Shown one piece after another: positions 6,841-15,409 of a DNA stretch of 25,350 nucleotides (its first letter is position 1; the number at the start of each line of letters is the position of its first letter). Both the position numbers and the translations under genes were made by a program. Below the pieces are notes generated by a model. The model did no database searches. It had not been told where the DNA came from and saw only the letters and a list, made by a program, of their open reading frames with translations. The DNA lies in the NCBI GenBank assembly GCA_946886425.1, contig CAMPIP010000010.1:1-25350 (forward strand), given 5' to 3'. This DNA comes from an uncultured Actinomycetes bacterium. Its GTDB lineage: Bacteria > Actinomycetota > Thermoleophilia > Solirubrobacterales > 70-9.

Positions 6841-7623
6841 TCAGCGGGTCCGGCAGTTTCTGGTTAACGAAGTCTTAATAATTAGCTTCTCGCTGAACTT
6901 AAAGCCCACCCGCGCCAACGGATAAGTGGCGCCGGGAAACCCCGCCGGAGCTGGGCAGCTCGCGCTGATGAAGCTGTGCTGCTCGCCTCCGAGGGAGTAG
7001 CGCCTCTGGAGCGTCAACTCAATGCCGGTGACGTATCCCCAATTCCGCAGCGAAGGCGACAGATCCGCCTCGAGGACCGTGCCGAAAGGCCCGTGCTGAT
7101 TTCGGCGGACCGAGAAGACGATTACGAATGAGGTCGCAAAGGGACGGGCGGAGTAGATATGCCCCAGCAACACGGGATGGTTGTGCCTTCGACCGTTGAA
7201 CAGCAGGAGCTTCCCTCGGCTCGGATACGGCTCTTGGCCTGAAAGGGCGACGTTGGCCCAGAAGTTGCCCCGTCCTACGAGCGATGCACGACAGGCAGCC
7301 AAAGCTCGAGCGGTCGAGGCGGGTTCGAGCCGGTCATACGGACATACCGGGAGGCCGGTGTGATCGATGCGCCCATGGCGGTTCAACTCGATTTGAATCG
7401 ATCGAAGCTGGGGCGGCGGGACGCCTTGATCGGTCGTGGCGATATGGCTCCGAATCGAAACAGCCACAGGAACCTTGTCTGAGCGCGGCAAACGGTGCGG
7501 TTCCAGTTGGCCGTTCAGCGTCAGCCGCACGCCGCTCTTCTGGACCACCTCGGCGTTAGCGAGGGCGACAAGCAAAATGGAGACGAGCAGCCCAACCGCG
7601 ACGATCTGGCGCGCCCGGGTCAT
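6841..7623 (-). CDS. Secreted protein, last gene of the surface-protein train
   Basis: A 260-residue exported protein. The signal peptide is MTRARQIVAVGLLVSILLVA then LANA before the mature start. The mature part has a beta-strand look: VRLTLNGQLEPHRLPR, VAVSIRSHI, LRSIQIELNRHGRID. Then comes a Cys pair in LPVCPYDRLEPAST and ALAACRASLVGRGNF, followed by RGKLLLFNGRR and a long C-terminal beta region with Cys in ISASCPAP and the final NCRTR. The layout of L-P...C, R-A-L-A-A-C-x-x-x-L-V-G and a later G-x-L-x-x-F-x-G recalls the repeat unit of the 945- and 1132-residue proteins upstream, so it may be a distant single-copy relative (inference). The ATG overlaps the stop of the NHL protein by four bases (ATGA), so it is translationally coupled. 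The tail is only weakly basic. Confidence 0.9.
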   Translation of the reverse strand: MTRARQIVAVGLLVSILLVALANAEVVQKSGVRLTLNGQLEPHRLPRSDKVPVAVSIRSHIATTDQGVPPPQLRSIQIELNRHGRIDHTGLPVCPYDRLEPASTARALAACRASLVGRGNFWANVALSGQEPYPSRGKLLLFNGRRHNHPVLLGHIYSARPFATSFVIVFSVRRNQHGPFGTVLEADLSPSLRNWGYVTGIELTLQRRYSLGGEQHSFISASCPAPAGFPGATYPLARVGFKFSEKLIIKTSLTRNCRTR

Positions 7624-8870
7624 CGCCTCTGTTTGACCGCGGCGCGACGGCCCCAGTTGCGATGGGAGCGACGAGGCCGATGCTTTCGCGAAACGCGGCG
7701 ATGCTTGCGGTGCGCTTTCGGGGCCACCGGCTCGACGGCGGCATTCGGCGTGAAGCCTTGGATGGAATCGTCGGAGCTCCCCGAGAAGCCGAGCTGAGGC
7801 TCGACTCCCATCGGAGCGAGACCGGCGGGCCCCGCGGCCGCGGCGCCCACGGAGGCAGCCAGAGGGCTGGGCCCGTAAACGTAGACAGCGGCATCTTCGG
7901 TGTTGCCGGTGGTTACGTAGACGCGGCCTTGGCTCTCGGTTGCGGAGTTGTCGACTGCCAGTCCCGGCGGTCGGGCATTGACGACGTCGAACTGAAGTCG
8001 ACCCGCATATCCACCGAGCTGGTCGAAGGCGTAGATCGCTGCTTTTGGCCGTTCGAAGTATTCGGGTTGAAGGTCGTCGCTCACATAGAGCGTCCCCGTT
8101 GCCTGATCGACCGCGAGCGCGGCGTCGCTAAGGGAGATGAAGCGACCTGCGGGCGTGCCACTCGCGTCGATCTCCGCCACAGGCTGGCTTGGATCCAGGT
8201 GGGGATCGTAGACCTTGACCGTGTCATCAGCGGCGTCCGCAACGTAAACCCTGCCCGTGGCGGTTGAAAAGGCCGCCCCGTACCCGTCCCTAAGACTCCC
8301 AACGCCCAGGCGCAGCGGGGCGCCGTCGACCTCCACTGGCTGCCCAGAAGGTTCGTATACGGATATGTAGGTCCGGTCATTTACATAGATCTCACCCGTT
8401 TCCGGGTCGATGGCGACACCGGTCGGATTGGCTGAATCGATCACGACACCGGAATCGAAGGAGAAGGGGAAACCGACCTTCGTGAACTTGATGACGGTGC
8501 GGTGAAAGGCGTTGACGTAGAGGTTGCCACTCGAATCGACGGCAAGACCACAGGGGCCGTCGGCGGGGTCGATTTTCGTCACCTGGCCATCGAAGTTGAA
8601 CGACGAATCGAAGATCGCGATCCGGTCCCGGTGGTAGTCCGAGACGTAGAACTGCCCCGCAGCGTCGACCGCCAACCCGCATGGTCCTTCAAACCCTCCC
8701 GCATTAGAGGGGTTCCCTGGTTCGTCAGCGTAGAAAATGGTCACTTCCGCACCGACGCGAGGCGGCAGCAGGACGAAGGCCGAGATGATGGCCAAGAGAC
8801 ACGTCGAGGGCAGTACGAGGTATCGGAATATCCGTCTCAACGTCCTCGTCCTCGCTGGCGCGCGCCGCAT
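7620..8870 (-). CDS. Secreted NHL-repeat beta-propeller protein with basic C-terminal tail
   Basis: A 416-residue exported protein. It has a long Arg-rich head (MRRAPARTRTLRRIFRYLVL), a hydrophobic core to about residue 37, and probable cleavage after VGA. Six NHL-type blades follow, near residues 62-88, 105-130, 149-173, 196-222, 248-283 and 300-333. Each carries G-L-A-V-D or G-V-A-I-D, then G-x-(I/L/F)-Y-V-x-(D/N). These are beta-propeller modules often used for ligand or protein binding. After an Ala/Gly/Pro linker comes a tail of about 32 residues that is mostly Arg, Lys and His (HRKHRRVSRKHRPRRSHR). ATG 8870 is chosen because the signal peptide starts there and GAGGGAA stands just before it; it overlaps the end of the 945-residue gene by 34 bp. 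The frame stays open to 9236, but that extension is only the antisense-like continuation inside the upstream gene. Confidence 0.91.
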   Translation of the reverse strand: MRRAPARTRTLRRIFRYLVLPSTCLLAIISAFVLLPPRVGAEVTIFYADEPGNPSNAGGFEGPCGLAVDAAGQFYVSDYHRDRIAIFDSSFNFDGQVTKIDPADGPCGLAVDSSGNLYVNAFHRTVIKFTKVGFPFSFDSGVVIDSANPTGVAIDPETGEIYVNDRTYISVYEPSGQPVEVDGAPLRLGVGSLRDGYGAAFSTATGRVYVADAADDTVKVYDPHLDPSQPVAEIDASGTPAGRFISLSDAALAVDQATGTLYVSDDLQPEYFERPKAAIYAFDQLGGYAGRLQFDVVNARPPGLAVDNSATESQGRVYVTTGNTEDAAVYVYGPSPLAASVGAAAAGPAGLAPMGVEPQLGFSGSSDDSIQGFTPNAAVEPVAPKAHRKHRRVSRKHRPRRSHRNWGRRAAVKQRR

Positions 8871-11674
8871 TTCCCTCGCAACTTCGTCGTGAAAATCCTG
8901 CCCAGGTTGTTCTGGCCCAGCGCTTTCACCGTCGCCACGGGCGGCGAGGCGCAGATGTTGGCTGAGTTGACCAGCAGGCCTCGGCGGCCGCCCTTCATCT
9001 GGAGGACGAAGCGAGCCAGCGGAGCGTCCGGCAGGTCGTCGAAGAAGATGCGGATGCCGTGACGCGCCGGGCCTATGCGACCCTCCAGCACGAGCCTGAC
9101 CGAGCCGCTGCGCAGAGAAGTGACCATGTCCGGCAGGGGGTTGGAGGAGGAACGCAGGTACACGGGTCCGCTTAACGGCTGGTCGAGGAGGGGCGTGTAC
9201 ACAACGGCACGCCCATAGATCGACCCCCGGGGGCAACTCTCAGCCGCGAACTGAACCCGGGTGCAGATCGCCCGGATATGGGACTGGGCGAGGAACTCCG
9301 AGTGCGGCATGGTCACGGCGATCCGCTTCAGGTTCGCGTCGCCAGGTCGGGCCGCGAAGACTGCTCGTAGGGCCGGGAAGTCCCCCCGACGGGTTCTGCC
9401 TCGAAGGCGCAGGCCCAGGCGAGGGCGGAAGCCGAGAGTTCGGCAGTTCAGGAGCTGAAAGTGGTTTGCCACCGTGGCCGTGCTGTCGTCGCTGGAGTCG
9501 CCGAAGCGCGCGCCGGAGCCGGTCAGCGTGGAGATCACTTGCGAGGGTTCGCAGCTGGTCGGATTGCGGGTGAAGTCAGGACGATCGAGGTAAACGCGCA
9601 CGTCGCGCAGGTGCAGAGGAACTCCTTTGAGAATGTGCGGAATGGGATCAGAGGCGCGTGAGTCGATCCGCAGCTGTGCCGTCCGCGGATCCACTTCCAG
9701 GGCAGAACGGATGACGACCGTTCCGAGGTCGAACGGACCCACGGTCGCGGCGTTTATCGTCACAAGCGAAAGAGGGGAGCCGTGGTAGGCACCGGCGAGG
9801 TAGACCTTTCCCGGAGCGTATGCCAGGGCTCGTCCCACCCCGTAGCCGGAATACGTGTGTCCGACCTGACTGGTGGCCGGGCAGGTTGGATGCGCTTGCT
9901 CCTCCCTGCCAGTCCGCGTTCGAGCCGCGGCGATCGCCGTGTCCGAGCAGGTCGGGATACCCGCAAGGCGGCCAGTGAGGCCCCGTGGCAGCACCGCCGA
10001 GTAGGAGGTGATCTCCTGCTCGGCGTCGGTTCTCGTCAATCGCAGATAGAAGGGCGTGTAAGAGCCGACATTGGAATTCAGCGAGCCCGCGACCGCGGTC
10101 GGCGCGAACGGGGGCGCTCCACCGCCGGGGCAGGGGCCGCCACCGATTCCCTCCTGTATGGGGGCTGACGTCGAGGAGACCACAGGTTTCGGGCCCTGCG
10201 CCCACGGGAGCATCTCGACTCGGGTGACTACGGTGCCACAGTGGCTGGGAGTGATTAGCGGCGCTCGCTGCCCCGTCTTGAAGTGAGCTTCGAGGTGCGT
10301 GTATGGAAGCTGCGGGAGGTTTTCGAGAGTTGCCGTCAGACGGCCGGTGTCGGGGTCGGCGTCAAGCTTGCCCGGAACCTTCAGCAGGATGCCGCGCTGG
10401 GAGGAGCGGGCGACGAAATAGAGGGCGAGAAGCGAGTCGAAGGGATTCTCGGCCCCCGGCGGGGCGGTTGAGGGGTCGTCTGGCTCGGCTAGGTAGACCG
10501 CCCCCGTGATCGCTTCTTCGAACAGGGGGGTTCGCACGGTGAAGTTGCCGATCTTCGATTCTTCCGGACAGCCGAGCGAGGACGTGGTCTCCGCGGCGTA
10601 CTGACTGGGCGTGCAGACACCCAGCCCTGACCCCATCGAGGGGTTGAGCGTGACCCCCTCTGGCAGGAAAACTCGGGCGGTGCGCACCTGAGAAGGAAGC
10701 CGGAGGTCCGGCATGGTGAGCTGCTCGGCCTCATTGATCAGGTCGAAGGAGAAGCCGCTCGAGGAGGAGGTTCGGCGCTCGGTCAGTTGGGCGAGCGGCA
10801 TCGGGTTGAATCCGAGCCCGTCGCAACCACCTAGGAAGGAGACGCCCCCAGCGGGATACCTGGCGCTGGCCGGGATCTGCTGCTGCCAGCTGGCCGCCGT
10901 GGCCACAAAGGCCTGCGGAGAACCGCAATCGGTGGGCATGGTCAGATAAGCCAGCGGCCGATTGTTGACGGGTGGACCGACAGAGCATTTTGCCCACGGA
11001 AAGCCGGGGTCTGCCTCGTTCAGGCAGTCACCGCGTTCCCCATCATGCGAGGCGCCCCAGGGCACCCCCCAGAGCGCGAGCTCCAGCGCCTGGACGCGGA
11101 GATATCGCGGGAAATCGGCGGCGTCCAAGACCAACCTGTACTGGTTTGCGGGATCGGCCTGGATCCCTATGCCCATAATCACGTGAGCACCGAAGGGCGC
11201 GATGCCGAGCCGGCCGGGCGACCCTCGTACCGGCGCCAGATTGAAGACCCCGAAGCGCCTCACCGTGCCGGTGGTGCCCGAATAGACATCCACCGTGCCA
11301 ACCTGGCTCGCTTCCGGACAGTCCTCTCCCGATTGGCTCGCTTCGAAAGGGGAGGCACGAGCAGCCGCGAATGCGGCTGAACTGCACTGGGATAGTGCCG
11401 TGGAGTTGAGGATAAGCCCAGCCGGCAGCTCGAGTCTGAGGCTGCGCAGATCTTCCTCGGGGGCAAGTAACTGCGGCTGCCCTTCGCTGGAAGCACCCAG
11501 GCCCACCCGAGCCGTAAGCGAATAGGGATGCGACCCCGCAAGAAGGTTCTGAGCACCGCCTTCGGCCCGAGCCGTCATCTGAAAGCCTTGGAGCCCCGGC
11601 CATGCGCCATAGGACTCGACAGGAACGACAAGTGCGAACGAGACGAGAATCGTGACGGCCACCAAGGCCCTCAC
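8837..11674 (-). CDS. Large secreted four-repeat protein, paralogue of the 1132-residue protein
   Basis: A 945-residue exported protein of unknown function. A short signal peptide (about 1-23, MRALVAVTILVSFALVVPVE) is followed by four related modules, roughly at residues 50-300, 305-515, 540-765 and 775-930. Each shows L-P-x-G-(L/V)-x-x-N/R, a Cys, then C-P-x-x-S-x-(V/I)-G, and later G-x-V-Y-L then L-x-x-L/I. Examples are LPEGVTLNPSMGSGLGVC with GCPEESKIG, and CTRVQFAAESCPRGSIYG. Modules B-D align along their length with those of the 12011-15409 gene, including LPHSEFLAQ/MPHSEFLAQ, GPVYLRSSS and GLLVNS-NIC, so the two arose by duplication. It ends in RQRGRGR, a short basic tail. The start is GTG 11674, overlapping the previous stop by four bases, with GGAGGGG six bases upstream. 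The modules probably form disulphide-bonded beta-sandwiches (inference). Confidence 0.93.
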   Translation of the reverse strand: MRALVAVTILVSFALVVPVESYGAWPGLQGFQMTARAEGGAQNLLAGSHPYSLTARVGLGASSEGQPQLLAPEEDLRSLRLELPAGLILNSTALSQCSSAAFAAARASPFEASQSGEDCPEASQVGTVDVYSGTTGTVRRFGVFNLAPVRGSPGRLGIAPFGAHVIMGIGIQADPANQYRLVLDAADFPRYLRVQALELALWGVPWGASHDGERGDCLNEADPGFPWAKCSVGPPVNNRPLAYLTMPTDCGSPQAFVATAASWQQQIPASARYPAGGVSFLGGCDGLGFNPMPLAQLTERRTSSSSGFSFDLINEAEQLTMPDLRLPSQVRTARVFLPEGVTLNPSMGSGLGVCTPSQYAAETTSSLGCPEESKIGNFTVRTPLFEEAITGAVYLAEPDDPSTAPPGAENPFDSLLALYFVARSSQRGILLKVPGKLDADPDTGRLTATLENLPQLPYTHLEAHFKTGQRAPLITPSHCGTVVTRVEMLPWAQGPKPVVSSTSAPIQEGIGGGPCPGGGAPPFAPTAVAGSLNSNVGSYTPFYLRLTRTDAEQEITSYSAVLPRGLTGRLAGIPTCSDTAIAAARTRTGREEQAHPTCPATSQVGHTYSGYGVGRALAYAPGKVYLAGAYHGSPLSLVTINAATVGPFDLGTVVIRSALEVDPRTAQLRIDSRASDPIPHILKGVPLHLRDVRVYLDRPDFTRNPTSCEPSQVISTLTGSGARFGDSSDDSTATVANHFQLLNCRTLGFRPRLGLRLRGRTRRGDFPALRAVFAARPGDANLKRIAVTMPHSEFLAQSHIRAICTRVQFAAESCPRGSIYGRAVVYTPLLDQPLSGPVYLRSSSNPLPDMVTSLRSGSVRLVLEGRIGPARHGIRIFFDDLPDAPLARFVLQMKGGRRGLLVNSANICASPPVATVKALGQNNLGRIFTTKLRGKCGARQRGRGR

Positions 11675-11988
11675 GGTTGGCCCCTCCGATGTTTTTTAGC
11701 ATCTGACTTCCGGTGGCCCCCTTTTTGCCTTTGGTGGCCACGGGCATGTCTACGGTGCCTGCGGGAGCCTTCGTCAATGAAGTGGACTGCCGGGTTGCCA
11801 GGCCCCGGGACAAGAGTCCCGGGAGTCGGATCGTCAGGTTCTGGAGGCAAGGGCTGGCAGGAGTCGCCTTCGCAGACGATCGCTTCCGAAGGGACACCCT
11901 CGTCCGCTCCCAACGCAAGGGCGGGACCGGCAAGGAGCAAACCCGCGGACACGGCCACGCCCACGAGTGCGGCGGTGATCGGTCTCAT
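11671..11988 (-). CDS. Small secreted peptide: CEGxxC-Pro linker plus strongly basic tail
   Basis: A 105-residue exported protein lying between the two big paralogues. It has a signal peptide of about 26-28 residues (MRPITAALVGVAVSAGLLLA, then GPALA). The middle contains VCEGDSCQPLPPEPDD and then PGTLVPGPGNP. The last third is almost all Arg, Lys, His and Gln (SRRHRRHARGHQRQKGGHRK onward). The middle matches the C-terminal linker of the 1269-residue protein two genes upstream (QCEGEGCRGQG ... PGTADFVGPGNP), so this gene looks like a free-standing copy of that protein's tail region. There is no known fold. The start is ATG 11988, 22 bases after the upstream stop, with GGTGG five to six bases ahead of it. 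Its own stop overlaps the next GTG by four bases. Confidence 0.87.
   Translation of the reverse strand: MRPITAALVGVAVSAGLLLAGPALALGADEGVPSEAIVCEGDSCQPLPPEPDDPTPGTLVPGPGNPAVHFIDEGSRRHRRHARGHQRQKGGHRKSDAKKHRRGQP
11681..11687 (-). promoter_or_regulatory. Shine-Dalgarno fixing a GTG start, inside the upstream coding tail
   Basis: GGAGGGG (minus strand) lies six bases before GTG 11674. It encodes the last Arg-Arg-Gly of the 105-residue peptide, so the basic tail also serves as ribosome binding site for the 945-residue protein. Confidence 0.75.
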
Positions 11989-12010
11989 GCAACCACCACA
12001 CCCCGGCCGT

Positions 12011-15000
12011 TCAGCGGTGACCGTGCTTCTTTCCTCCTTGGCCTCTTCGGTGCTTGAGACTCTTCTTCTTCGAACACCTGGACCGAAGGAATGGCCTCAG
12101 TTCAGCGTTCTTTCCGTTCTGGGCTGAGAATTTCGCTCGCGCCCGGCCCGGGTGCTTGCAAATGTTGCGGCTGTTGACCAGCAGGCCCTTCTTACCGCCC
12201 CTCATATTGAGGATCAGCTTGCTCACCGGTGCGTCTGGAACCGTTTCGAAGCTGACTCGGATCCCCCCACGGACGGAATCCACGCGGCCGACCGCGTCGA
12301 TCTCGACGGGCTGATGAGCAGGTCCCCTCAACGCCAGGACCATGTCCGGCAGGGGATGCGAGGAGGACCGCAGGTAGACCGGGCCTTCGAGGGGATAATC
12401 GACCAGAGGACTGATCGCCCTAACGTGTCCGTAGACGGATCCGGCGGGGCACTGCTTGGCGGCAAACTGGACCCTCGTGCAGATCGTGCGGATGTGCTCC
12501 TGAGCGAGGAACTCCGAATGCGGAAGGGCCACCGAGGTGCCAGCAATGTTTGCCCCGCCTCTCGGCATCGTCAACACCGCTCGCAACCGCGGGTATTTGG
12601 CTCGCTTGGTCCCCCCTTTCAGACGCAGGTGCAGCTTCGGCTTGAACTGGAGGCGGCGGCATTCGCCGACCTGAAAACGGTTGTGCAGCGCCGCGTTCTG
12701 CCCCAGCAGCGAAGTCCAGGTCCCGTCGAAGGAGAGCGGGTCGCAGTTCGTGGGGTTCAACGTGAAGTCCGGTCGATCGACCTTGACGGCGATCGATCTC
12801 ACGTCCAGCGGCACGCCTTCGAGTATGTGGGGGATGGTGTCCGAGACCGCCGTGACCTTGGCCGTCTCGGGATCTATCCGCAACGCGGTCCGCACGACGA
12901 CCGTGCCAAGGTCATAGGGACCGGCTGCCGCGGGCGTGATGATCGCCATCGATAGCGGCGCGCCCCTGTACGGGCCAGTGAGGTATGCGCGGCCGGTCGT
13001 GTAATAGGGCGACGGACCCGCTCCGGCGCCTACGGTTACCGTCCCCAGCTCCGATGCCGCTGGACAACTCGGGTTAGCCTGCTCCTGGCGGCCGGTCTTC
13101 GCCCGTGCCGTGGCCAGCGCGGCATCCGAGCAGTAGGGAACTCCCGCTGGCTTGCCGATTAGGCCCGGCGGCAGGTCCAGGCTCAACGAAGAGAGTTCCT
13201 GCGATCCGTCCTCTCGGTTCAAATTGACCAGGAGCGGCGAGTAAGCCCCCGCGATCGGCGCGAGCGTGCCGGCGCGGAAGGAAGGTGAATTGGGTTGAGC
13301 TCCGGCGCTGGTGGGACAGGGACCGCCGTTCGGGGATCGGCTGATCGCGTAGGCGTCGAACGGCGTCGCCGGCGGCCCGGAAGCCGGTGCGGACCAAGGC
13401 GTCATCGAGGACGTCGTCCGGTAGGAGCCGCATACCGCCGGCGTCCGCAGGGCCGCGAGCGGGCCTCCGAAGAAGGTCAGCTTGAAGTCTTCGAATGGCT
13501 GCTGTGGCGTTTCCGCGAAGGTCGTCGTCAGCTGACCGTTATCAAGGTCTGCCGCCACCTTGCCAGGAAGCTTCAGGACCACGCCTGACTGCTCATCGTT
13601 GACAGCGATATAGATGGCCAACAAGGTGCCAAACGGATTGTCGTGCGGGCTTGCGACATAAACGCTTCCCGGCAACGGATGGTCGACCGCCGGGACGTTC
13701 ACTTCGACGCTCCCGATCCGTGCGGCATCGGGACATTGAGCGGGGGCCGGGGTGAAGGTCACCGGCGCCTTCCCGACCGCGCTCGTCAGCCCGACCTGTG
13801 CCGGCGAGCAGGCCGCCAAGCCATTGGCGCTCGACGGGTTGATGACCAGCCCCTTGGGCAGAACCACGGTCGTATCGCGCAGATCCGCCTGCCCCAGGCC
13901 CTCCGGCTCTTCATGTTCCTTCTGGGGAACATGAACGTTGGCACTGAGACCACTCGGCGAGTCGGCGACGTTAGTCGTGGGCCGCGCTTCGAAAGTTGGC
14001 TGGAACGACACCGCGTCGCAGCCGACGAGCCCCGGCTGCCCGGACCCTTCGCTGAGGAACTCCCGGGGTGAGAGCCAGGTGCTGAAGCTCATCACGGATT
14101 CAAGCGGATTCCCGCAGGACGTCGGCACTCGGAAGAATGGCTTCGGAGGGATCCCGGCCGCGCATTCTTCGAAAGACCAGTTACCCGAGACGGTGGTCGG
14201 CACCAGGCAGCTTCCACGCAACGGATCGTGGCGCGGGTCGGCCGGCGTTCCCCAGAGAGTCACGGTTGCCGCCGTGACTCGTTTCACCTCGGAATTGTTG
14301 TGAAGGACACCGTTGATCCCATAATCGCCGCCGGTGCGGACTTCCGTGTCGATGTAAAAAGGTATGCCGCCGACTATGAAGCCGAAGAGCGCCGGCTCAC
14401 CCGGTGCTGGAACGAGGTTGTACAACGGCGTTGGCCCCGACCGAGCCCCCTCGACCTGCTGAATCAGCACGAACCCCACCGCGGAAGCATCCGGGCATTC
14501 GTTGACGCTGCCCTGGACGATGGCTCCTTTGCCGTTGGAGAACGTCTTGGTAGTACCGGAGGTGAACTGCCGGGTCGTGCAGCGAGCAATCGAGAGGGGG
14601 TTGCCGACAAGCCCCGGGGGCAAAGCGACGGCAATGTCCTTGACATCGCCGCCAGCCGGTACGAACGGAGACGCACCCGGGCCGCCCGCGCCCGGCTTCG
14701 TATGAAGCGCGAAGCTGGTGGTGTACTGAAATGGGTGCGAAGCAGCTTCCCCGACCGGATCGCCACCGACGCCACTCAACGTTGCCCGGAAGTAGGCGAA
14801 GCCACGCTCCGCGGGCGCGGCGCTGGCCTTATTGTCGGCGCTCACCGAGGCAGGAGCCGCACCGCCTCCTTCGACGGTCGCCCGATTGATCAGCTCCTCC
14901 CCCTCGACCACTCCGGTCGGAGCAACGGCGATGACGATGCTCAATGCTTCACCACTCCGCAGCATCGAGGGTCGATCGGGGGTATTGACGAACGGCGGCG

Positions 15001-15409
15001 ACGGGTATTTTTCCGGCACTTCGCAGGTGACCGTGGCCGGTCCGCCGCCTTCATCGACCACACACAGCGAATTGGCGCCCGCGGCGGTGCCGAAATCGTT
15101 GCGGGCGTCTTTCCCCGGTTCATATGGAAGCACCATCTGGACGCCTTTCACGACGAGGCCCTGCGGAAGGGTGTCGGAGATGATCAGCGGGCTTCCGTCG
15201 GTCGACGCCGCGCCATTGTTGATGATCGTCACTTCGTAGGAGTACGGGCGTTCGGTATCGCCAGGTACGAAGTTAGTCGGCGTAGCGATCGAGTTGATGC
15301 TCCAGGCCGGGCCGGAAGGAGCGGCTGCCGAGCCAGGCGCGGCGGCAAAAAGCAGGCCGGCAACGGTGGCCGTGAGCGCGACTAGCAGCGACGAGGTGTG
15401 GCGGATCAT
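12011..15409 (-). CDS. Large secreted protein: DUF11/CARDB-like domain plus four repeat modules, basic tail
   Basis: A 1132-residue exported protein. The signal peptide is 1-30 (MIRHTSSLLVALTATVAGLL, then FAAAPGSAAA). Residues about 35-200 look like an Ig-like DUF11/CARDB domain (YSYEVTIINNGAASTDG, DTLPQGLVVKGV). Four modules follow, near 220-470, 475-700, 715-940 and 945-1112. They share LPxGL-x-x-(N/K)P, Cys, CP-(D/A)-A-S/A-x-(V/I/L)-G, and G-S-V-Y or GPVYL. Examples are LPKGLVINPSSANGLAAC with QCPDAARIG, and ICTRVQFAAKQCPAGSVYG. The tail (about 1110-1132, CSKKKSLKHRRGQGGKKHGH) is highly basic. Modules B-D resemble those of the 945-residue gene strongly, even at DNA level around 9121-9180 versus 12340-12390. 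ATG 15409 overlaps the upstream TGA by four bases (ATGA) and has AGGAGGGGGG seven bases ahead. It is probably an envelope structural or adhesive protein; the function is not known. Confidence 0.94.
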   Translation of the reverse strand: MIRHTSSLLVALTATVAGLLFAAAPGSAAAPSGPAWSINSIATPTNFVPGDTERPYSYEVTIINNGAASTDGSPLIISDTLPQGLVVKGVQMVLPYEPGKDARNDFGTAAGANSLCVVDEGGGPATVTCEVPEKYPSPPFVNTPDRPSMLRSGEALSIVIAVAPTGVVEGEELINRATVEGGGAAPASVSADNKASAAPAERGFAYFRATLSGVGGDPVGEAASHPFQYTTSFALHTKPGAGGPGASPFVPAGGDVKDIAVALPPGLVGNPLSIARCTTRQFTSGTTKTFSNGKGAIVQGSVNECPDASAVGFVLIQQVEGARSGPTPLYNLVPAPGEPALFGFIVGGIPFYIDTEVRTGGDYGINGVLHNNSEVKRVTAATVTLWGTPADPRHDPLRGSCLVPTTVSGNWSFEECAAGIPPKPFFRVPTSCGNPLESVMSFSTWLSPREFLSEGSGQPGLVGCDAVSFQPTFEARPTTNVADSPSGLSANVHVPQKEHEEPEGLGQADLRDTTVVLPKGLVINPSSANGLAACSPAQVGLTSAVGKAPVTFTPAPAQCPDAARIGSVEVNVPAVDHPLPGSVYVASPHDNPFGTLLAIYIAVNDEQSGVVLKLPGKVAADLDNGQLTTTFAETPQQPFEDFKLTFFGGPLAALRTPAVCGSYRTTSSMTPWSAPASGPPATPFDAYAISRSPNGGPCPTSAGAQPNSPSFRAGTLAPIAGAYSPLLVNLNREDGSQELSSLSLDLPPGLIGKPAGVPYCSDAALATARAKTGRQEQANPSCPAASELGTVTVGAGAGPSPYYTTGRAYLTGPYRGAPLSMAIITPAAAGPYDLGTVVVRTALRIDPETAKVTAVSDTIPHILEGVPLDVRSIAVKVDRPDFTLNPTNCDPLSFDGTWTSLLGQNAALHNRFQVGECRRLQFKPKLHLRLKGGTKRAKYPRLRAVLTMPRGGANIAGTSVALPHSEFLAQEHIRTICTRVQFAAKQCPAGSVYGHVRAISPLVDYPLEGPVYLRSSSHPLPDMVLALRGPAHQPVEIDAVGRVDSVRGGIRVSFETVPDAPVSKLILNMRGGKKGLLVNSRNICKHPGRARAKFSAQNGKNAELRPFLRSRCSKKKSLKHRRGQGGKKHGHR

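Noticed and set aside
8871..9236. An N-terminal extension of the NHL protein.
   Set aside because: It lies wholly inside the 945-residue gene; the signal peptide begins at ATG 8870.
14228..15385. A 385-codon plus-strand open frame inside the 1132-residue gene.
   Set aside because: No domain or ribosome site, and the minus-strand frame has a signal peptide and repeat modules.
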